Positions 59,702 through 64,000 of a stretch of 64,000 nt of DNA are shown in pieces. The DNA lies in the NCBI GenBank assembly GCA_025617375.2, contig JAMYGW020000006.1, forward strand, positions 1,121,001 to 1,185,000, read 5' to 3'. The position numbers and the translations under genes are program-made. This stretch comes from Acarospora socialis. Taxonomy: Eukaryota > Ascomycota > Lecanoromycetes > Acarosporales > Acarosporaceae. The first letter of the stretch is position 1. Every line of letters starts with the position of its first letter. The notes beneath the pieces are model-generated. The model worked only from the letters and a program-made list of their open reading frames with translations, did not search any database and was not told the origin of the DNA.

Positions 59702-61620
59702 ATGCCTAGGTAAATTGTTGCATAATACTGACTCTTGCGACTGCTAATAAGTATCGCAGAGAAATCATCACCATTCAAGCCGGCCAATGCGGCAACAGCG
59801 GTATGTGGTCTCGTCGCGAGTATTACAATAACATAACCCACCAACGGAGCAAGCTAGCTCACCACCTCGATTCGATATACTGACAGGCGGATTGAACAGT
59901 CGGCAGTCAATTCTGGCAGCAATTATGTCAGGAGCACGGGATCAGCCAAGACGGGAACCTAGAAGACTTTGCGACGGAGGGCGGGGACCGGAAAGACGTC
60001 TTCTTCTACCAAGTATGCCCCACTCACTACAACGGCATTCCGTCCCCGGAGCACGCATGGACCTGACGATGGTGACCTAGAGCGACGACACGCGTTACAT
60101 CCCCCGCGCGATCCTGCTTGATCTCGAACCTCGAGTATGTCCTCGGTCTTGCGCACAGGCCTTCCTTCTAGCTGCGGTGGACTGACACTGTTGTGATGTC
60201 TAAGGTCATAAATGGCATTCAGACGGGCGCCTATAAGAATATCTACAACCCGGAGAATTTCTACATCGGCAAGCAGGGGATCGGCGCTGGGAATAACTGG
60301 GCTGCGGGGTATGCTGCTGGCGAGACCGTACAAGAGGACGTGTTTGATATGATCGATCGGGAAGCAGATGGGAGTGATAGTCTCGAGGTAGGTTAGAAAG
60401 TCACCCCAAGTGGAGCGGTTCTTATACGGAAGGAGTATGGATGGTTTGGCAAGTTGGAGACTGAAAGTTGCTGTGTTAGGGTTTCATGCTCCTACATTCG
60501 ATTGCCGGTGGTACTGGATCGGGCCTTGGAAGCTTCATATTAGAACGGATGAACGACCGATTCCCGAAGAAGCTGATACAGACTTATTCAGTCTTCCCAG
60601 ATGGAATGGACGTGGTTGTGAATCCTTACAATAGTCTCCTCGCTATGCGGAGGTTGACGCAGAATGCAGATTCAGTGGTATGTGTTCAGCGACGGCGGAA
60701 CTAGATGTCGCTAACATAGTAGCAGGTAGTGCTAGATAACGGAGCACTCTCGCGGATTGCCGCAGATAGGTTACATGTCCAGGAGCCATCGTTCCAGCAA
60801 ACGAACCAACTTGTAATTCATGCTTCGTACCCCATCGTCTCATCTGTTAACGACCTGCCAGGTCTCTACCGTCATGTCCGCCTCAACAACCACCCTCCGC
60901 TACCCAGGCTACATGCACAACGACCTCGTCGGCATCCTCGCGTCCCTCATCCCCACGCCCCGCTGTCACTTCCTCATGACCTCCTACACGCCCTTCACCA
61001 GCGACAACATCGAGCAAGCCAAAACGGTGCGCAAAACAACGGTCCTGGACGTCATGCGACGACTCCTCCAACCCAAAAACCGAATGGTCTCGACCACCCC
61101 CAGCAAGAAAAGCTGCTACATCAGCATCCTCAACATCATCCAAGGCGAAGCCGATCCCTCCGAAGTACCCTCCCCACCCATCCCCACCACCGCACGCCAC
61201 TAACAACAACCACAGGTCCACAAATCCCTGCTCCGCATCCGCGAGCGCCGCCTTGCAACCTTCATCCCCTGGGGTCCCGCCAGCATCCAAGTCGCGCTCG
61301 CGCAAAAATCCCCCTACCTCCCCAACACGCATCGGGTGTCGGGCCTGATGCTCGCGAATCATACGTCCGTGGCGACGCTGTTCCGGCGTATCGTGCAGCA
61401 ATACGATCGACTGCGAAAGCGGAACGCGTTTCTGGATGGCTATAAGAAGGAGGCGCCGTTTGCGGATGGGCTGGGCGAGTTCGATGAGGCGAGGAGTGTG
61501 GTGATGGATTTGGTGGGCGAGTATGAGAGTGCGGAGGATGAGGGGTATTTGGATGGGGGTGGCGGTGGGGATGGGGGAGAGGGGGAGGGGGAGGGGAGAG
61601 GGGAGGAGGGTGGGGGTTGA
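59702..61620 (+). CDS. tubG: Gamma-tubulin
   Basis: Nucleates microtubules at spindle pole bodies as part of the gamma-tubulin complex. Nine exons: 59702-59709 (8 nt), 59760-59800, 59900-60012, 60081-60134, 60205-60387, 60480-60677, 60726-60812, 60862-61164 and 61216-61620, giving 463 residues. Start [22 protein letters not shown] is standard. The tubulin signature GGTGSGLGS is in exon 6, and gamma-specific blocks such as [18 protein letters not shown] and [20 protein letters not shown] are present. The C-terminus after the conserved [20 protein letters not shown] is a Gly/Glu-rich tail of about 24 residues coded by a G-rich tract. All eight introns are 48-99 nt. Confidence 0.97.
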
Positions 61621-62561
61621 GGCGAGATGGGATACTGGAGATGGAGATGGGGAGTGGATTGGTGGATTCCGAAGCGGGGGGGTGGAGGAGGGAGGGGAAA
61701 CGGAGGGGAGATTCTTCGGCATGAAATGGCGTTTAGGCGCTAGGTACGATCCCGGTCGGGCTGAGGGAGGGAGTGAGCTCGGAGAACAGATAGATACCTA
61801 GCCGGTTCCTTTCTCAAGCGTCGTTTGTTGACGAGATTCGCAAGAAAGCTTGATCCTGATACCCAGCCTCGACCGTCGCTTCAACGCCCATGTCCCCCAG
61901 AACAAAGACGCGATTCCATCCCATGCCATGCTTGTTTGTGCCTGTGCCGGGAAAGGTAGACGGACAAAACTACACCATCCCCGCAACCTCTAACCCCTCC
62001 CGAACCCCAGCAACCCAACAGAAACGCCCCGTCTTCTTCCTGCTTTCTGAGATCAAAGCAGCGCTACTGGCAAATTAGGCAGCTTGGCTACAGCAAGTCC
62101 CTACCTGGCTGGGATACGGTCCGGACACAATATAACATGAGCTGTGAATTTTTTAAAACGCCGCAACCGGAAAAAGAAACCAAATGAAGATGGAGATGCG
62201 AGATTGATGAAGAGGAGAGAGAGAGGAGACGAGAGGAGGGGATGAAGGGTAGGGAAAGTATCAGGGAGCTCAGTGACTTGGGAAATCCGGGCCGCCAGCG
62301 TGGTGTGGTCATGTGGTGGAGGGCATGGGATAAACTGTTGTCGGAGACGTGGACAAGGCGTTGATTGTCAGAACCGGGTGAGAAAGGAAGCAAGAGCATA
62401 TATTATTGATCGTAACTAGCATCGCTCGCCGAAAGAGCAGACCTGTCGATTATGACTCCACAGCCCGGAATCCGAGGAGAAGAAGAATCCTCTGCCCTCC
62501 CCGTTCCCAATTAAAACATCATCCCCATCTCCCCCACATCCAACCCCTCGCACCCCTCCAA
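61621..62561. other. Convergent intergenic region with a G-rich start
   Basis: About 940 bases. The first ~100 continue the purine-rich, G-run tract of the tubG 3' end on the plus strand. No gene seen; it holds the 3' UTRs of tubG and the AN1 gene. Confidence 0.5.
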
Positions 62562-63145
62562 CTAAATCCCCCTGACAACCATCGTCCTCTCCGAATTCAA
62601 CCGATCCGCATTCCGCTCCCGGCTCTCCTTCTTGCAGTCCTCGAGCCCGCTGCACCGATGATCCTCCAGCATCCGATGCTTGCCGCAGAAATGGCCCTGG
62701 CAGAAGCCGCAGTCGCCCACGATGCGCTGCGCCGCGTCCTTGCAGTCCTTGAAGTTGCACCGTATCTTCTTGGGCGGCATGCCGCCGCGCACGGGGAGGG
62801 TGAGGTGTAGCGTGGCTTCGCGCGGGATCGAGAGCGTGAGGAGGGTCGACGAGGGCGTCGCGGGGAGGTGTTTGCCGGCGTGGGCGAGGCGCAGGTCGCG
62901 CGGTGGGATGGAGGTGCGGAGGGAGAGGAGCTGGGCGAGGGTGGAGATCGTGGTGGTGGCGGGGATGGTGAGTGGTATTGCTGCGGTGGGGCGGTTAGTG
63001 GTGGGTGAGGGAGGTGGCGAGCGGGAGGTAGGGGGGGGGCTTGCTTACTTTCGCCCGAGAGCAGCTTGACGAAGATTTGCATGGTTTCTTCGGGTTCGGA
63101 GGAGGCGCGAGGGGATGTGGAGGAGGTGGGACTTGAGGGATGCAT
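62562..63145 (-). CDS. Ubiquitin-like / AN1-type zinc-finger fusion protein
   Basis: Two exons, 63145-63049 and 62980-62562 (intron 68 nt), give 171 residues. After a Ser/Pro leader of ~21 residues, residues 22-99 read as a ubiquitin-like fold: MQIFVKLLSGETI at the start and TLHLTLPVRGG at the end, where ubiquitin has TLHLVLRLRGG. Next comes an AN1 zinc finger (about residues 106-145) with the full Cys/His set in IRCNFKDCKD, DCGFCQGHFCGKHRM and DHRC. AN1 proteins bind ubiquitin or the proteasome and act in protein-stress responses; a ubiquitin-like plus AN1 layout is known in eukaryotes. Whether the RGG is cut, as in ubiquitin-ribosomal fusions, is not known. A start at the inner ATG (63082) would give just the two domains. 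Confidence 0.88.
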
Positions 63146-64000
63146 GGTGGGCGAGTCGAGAGGGTGGGACGGGTGTGAGGTAGCTGCTGTGGGCGACGGG
63201 AAGGTCGAGTATGAGTCGTAGCGTCCGAGAGGGAGCTGGAGGATGGATATATGGTTCGAGATAGGAAGTTTGGAGAAATGGTATAGAATGACTTAAGATA
63301 GGTGCTGGCTTGTTATGTTTGTTTCGCGGTTGGGGTGGTGGTGTGAAGTGTTGAAGAGTTGAGGAAGTCAGAAGAGCAGAGAGGCGAAGAGTGGTAAGGT
63401 GGTCATGGACAGCTCACCGCACCTGTCCAAGTTAGGGTAAGTCACTACCTTAAGGTGCCTGCGGTACGGAGTAAGGTACTACGGTAACGTTAACGTCAGC
63501 AGCTTTGTTACCAAAATGAAGTTTATTTCGGCACCGCCACCGATGGCTGGAACCTTTCGCTTCCATCGACTTCTCCGTCACTCATCCGGCCCCTTGCAGA
63601 TTGCTTCCGAGCCGGCGCATACTTTATTAATCGAGATGATGCATCATATCCATGCGCTGTGAATTGGAGATCGAGTCAGACAGCGCAACGTACTGAGGCT
63701 TCTGCATATGTATCTATCGACGAATTGACTCTAGTAGATGGCTCTATAACTGGCCTTCTATGTCTATGCAAATAAGTTCGGAATTTAGGACGGAAGCAGC
63801 GGAAGCAGGACAAAGATCTGTCCGCGGAAAAGAAAAAGGTCTTGGAGAGGGCGGTGAGCAACCGCGTCTGGCGAAGCGGAAAATGGTAGCCCACGCGACT
63901 GAAGGGAAACACGACACTGTTGGGTTAGATGGTTGAGAGTCTTCTTGTGACTGTTGGTATAGGTTGGGGCGGGTATCTGAAGTCAGGAAGGTGCTTGTCT
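63146..64000. other. Upstream region of the AN1 gene to the window end
   Basis: About 850 bases with the leader and promoter of the AN1 gene. A minus-strand open frame at 63676-63912 lacks any recognisable product. The neighbour beyond the window is not visible. Confidence 0.45.

Overview
The window is chromosomal DNA from a filamentous ascomycete (Pezizomycotina). Almost every gene is broken by short introns of about 47-130 nt that have GTANGT-like donors and CTRAC branch sites. Genes are closely packed on both strands, and the protein set (fungal Nup120, Trs65, Pol4, ABCE1/Rli1, class III ADH, gamma-tubulin) is typical of that group. The class cannot be fixed from sequence alone; Dothideomycetes or Eurotiomycetes would both fit. 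I see no rRNA, tRNA, CRISPR array, virus-derived element or intact transposon.

Layout. 0-9 kb: the 3' end of an unrecognised gene, the nucleoporin NUP120, IML2 (minus) and, divergent from it, the proteasome lid subunit SEM1. 9-15 kb: phosphoglycerate kinase, an Mpv17/PMP22 membrane protein and the TRAPPII subunit TRS65, all minus. 15-29 kb: the splicing factor PRP40, the ribosome-recycling ATPase RLI1 (minus), the chromatin remodeller CHD1 and the branched-chain keto-acid dehydrogenase E2. 29-38 kb: gluconokinase (minus), a 3.3 kb gene-poor stretch, retromer VPS26, a tentative small gene and ribosomal protein L35. 38-47 kb: GOS1, ATP10 (minus), the family X polymerase POL4, a repeat-bearing gap with a possible decayed gene, endonuclease III (minus) and a FAM32A homologue. 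47-64 kb: a GPI-anchored Ser/Pro-rich wall protein (minus), a RhoGAP (minus), TIM9, S-(hydroxymethyl)glutathione dehydrogenase, a glycerophosphodiesterase, gamma-tubulin and a ubiquitin-like/AN1 zinc-finger protein (minus).

Nearly all genes are housekeeping: nuclear transport, proteasome, mitochondrial import and ATP synthase assembly, vesicle traffic, splicing, translation and base-excision repair. Several sit as divergent pairs over short shared promoters (IML2/SEM1, TRS65/PRP40, RPL35/GOS1, ATP10/POL4, NTG1/FAM32A). POL4 and the endonuclease III gene, both of base-excision repair, lie about 2 kb apart.

Exon models were built by hand. I chose GT-AG junctions that keep frame and restore family-conserved protein sequence, and checked that exon lengths add up to whole codons. 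The most notable points are architectural: a GC-AG intron followed by a 15-nt exon in the formaldehyde dehydrogenase gene, a 12-nt microexon in RLI1, a start-codon-only first exon in RPL35, a long stop-free intron in the RhoGAP gene, and a ubiquitin-like domain ending in a preserved RGG in front of an AN1 finger. I found no convincing undescribed multi-gene system here.
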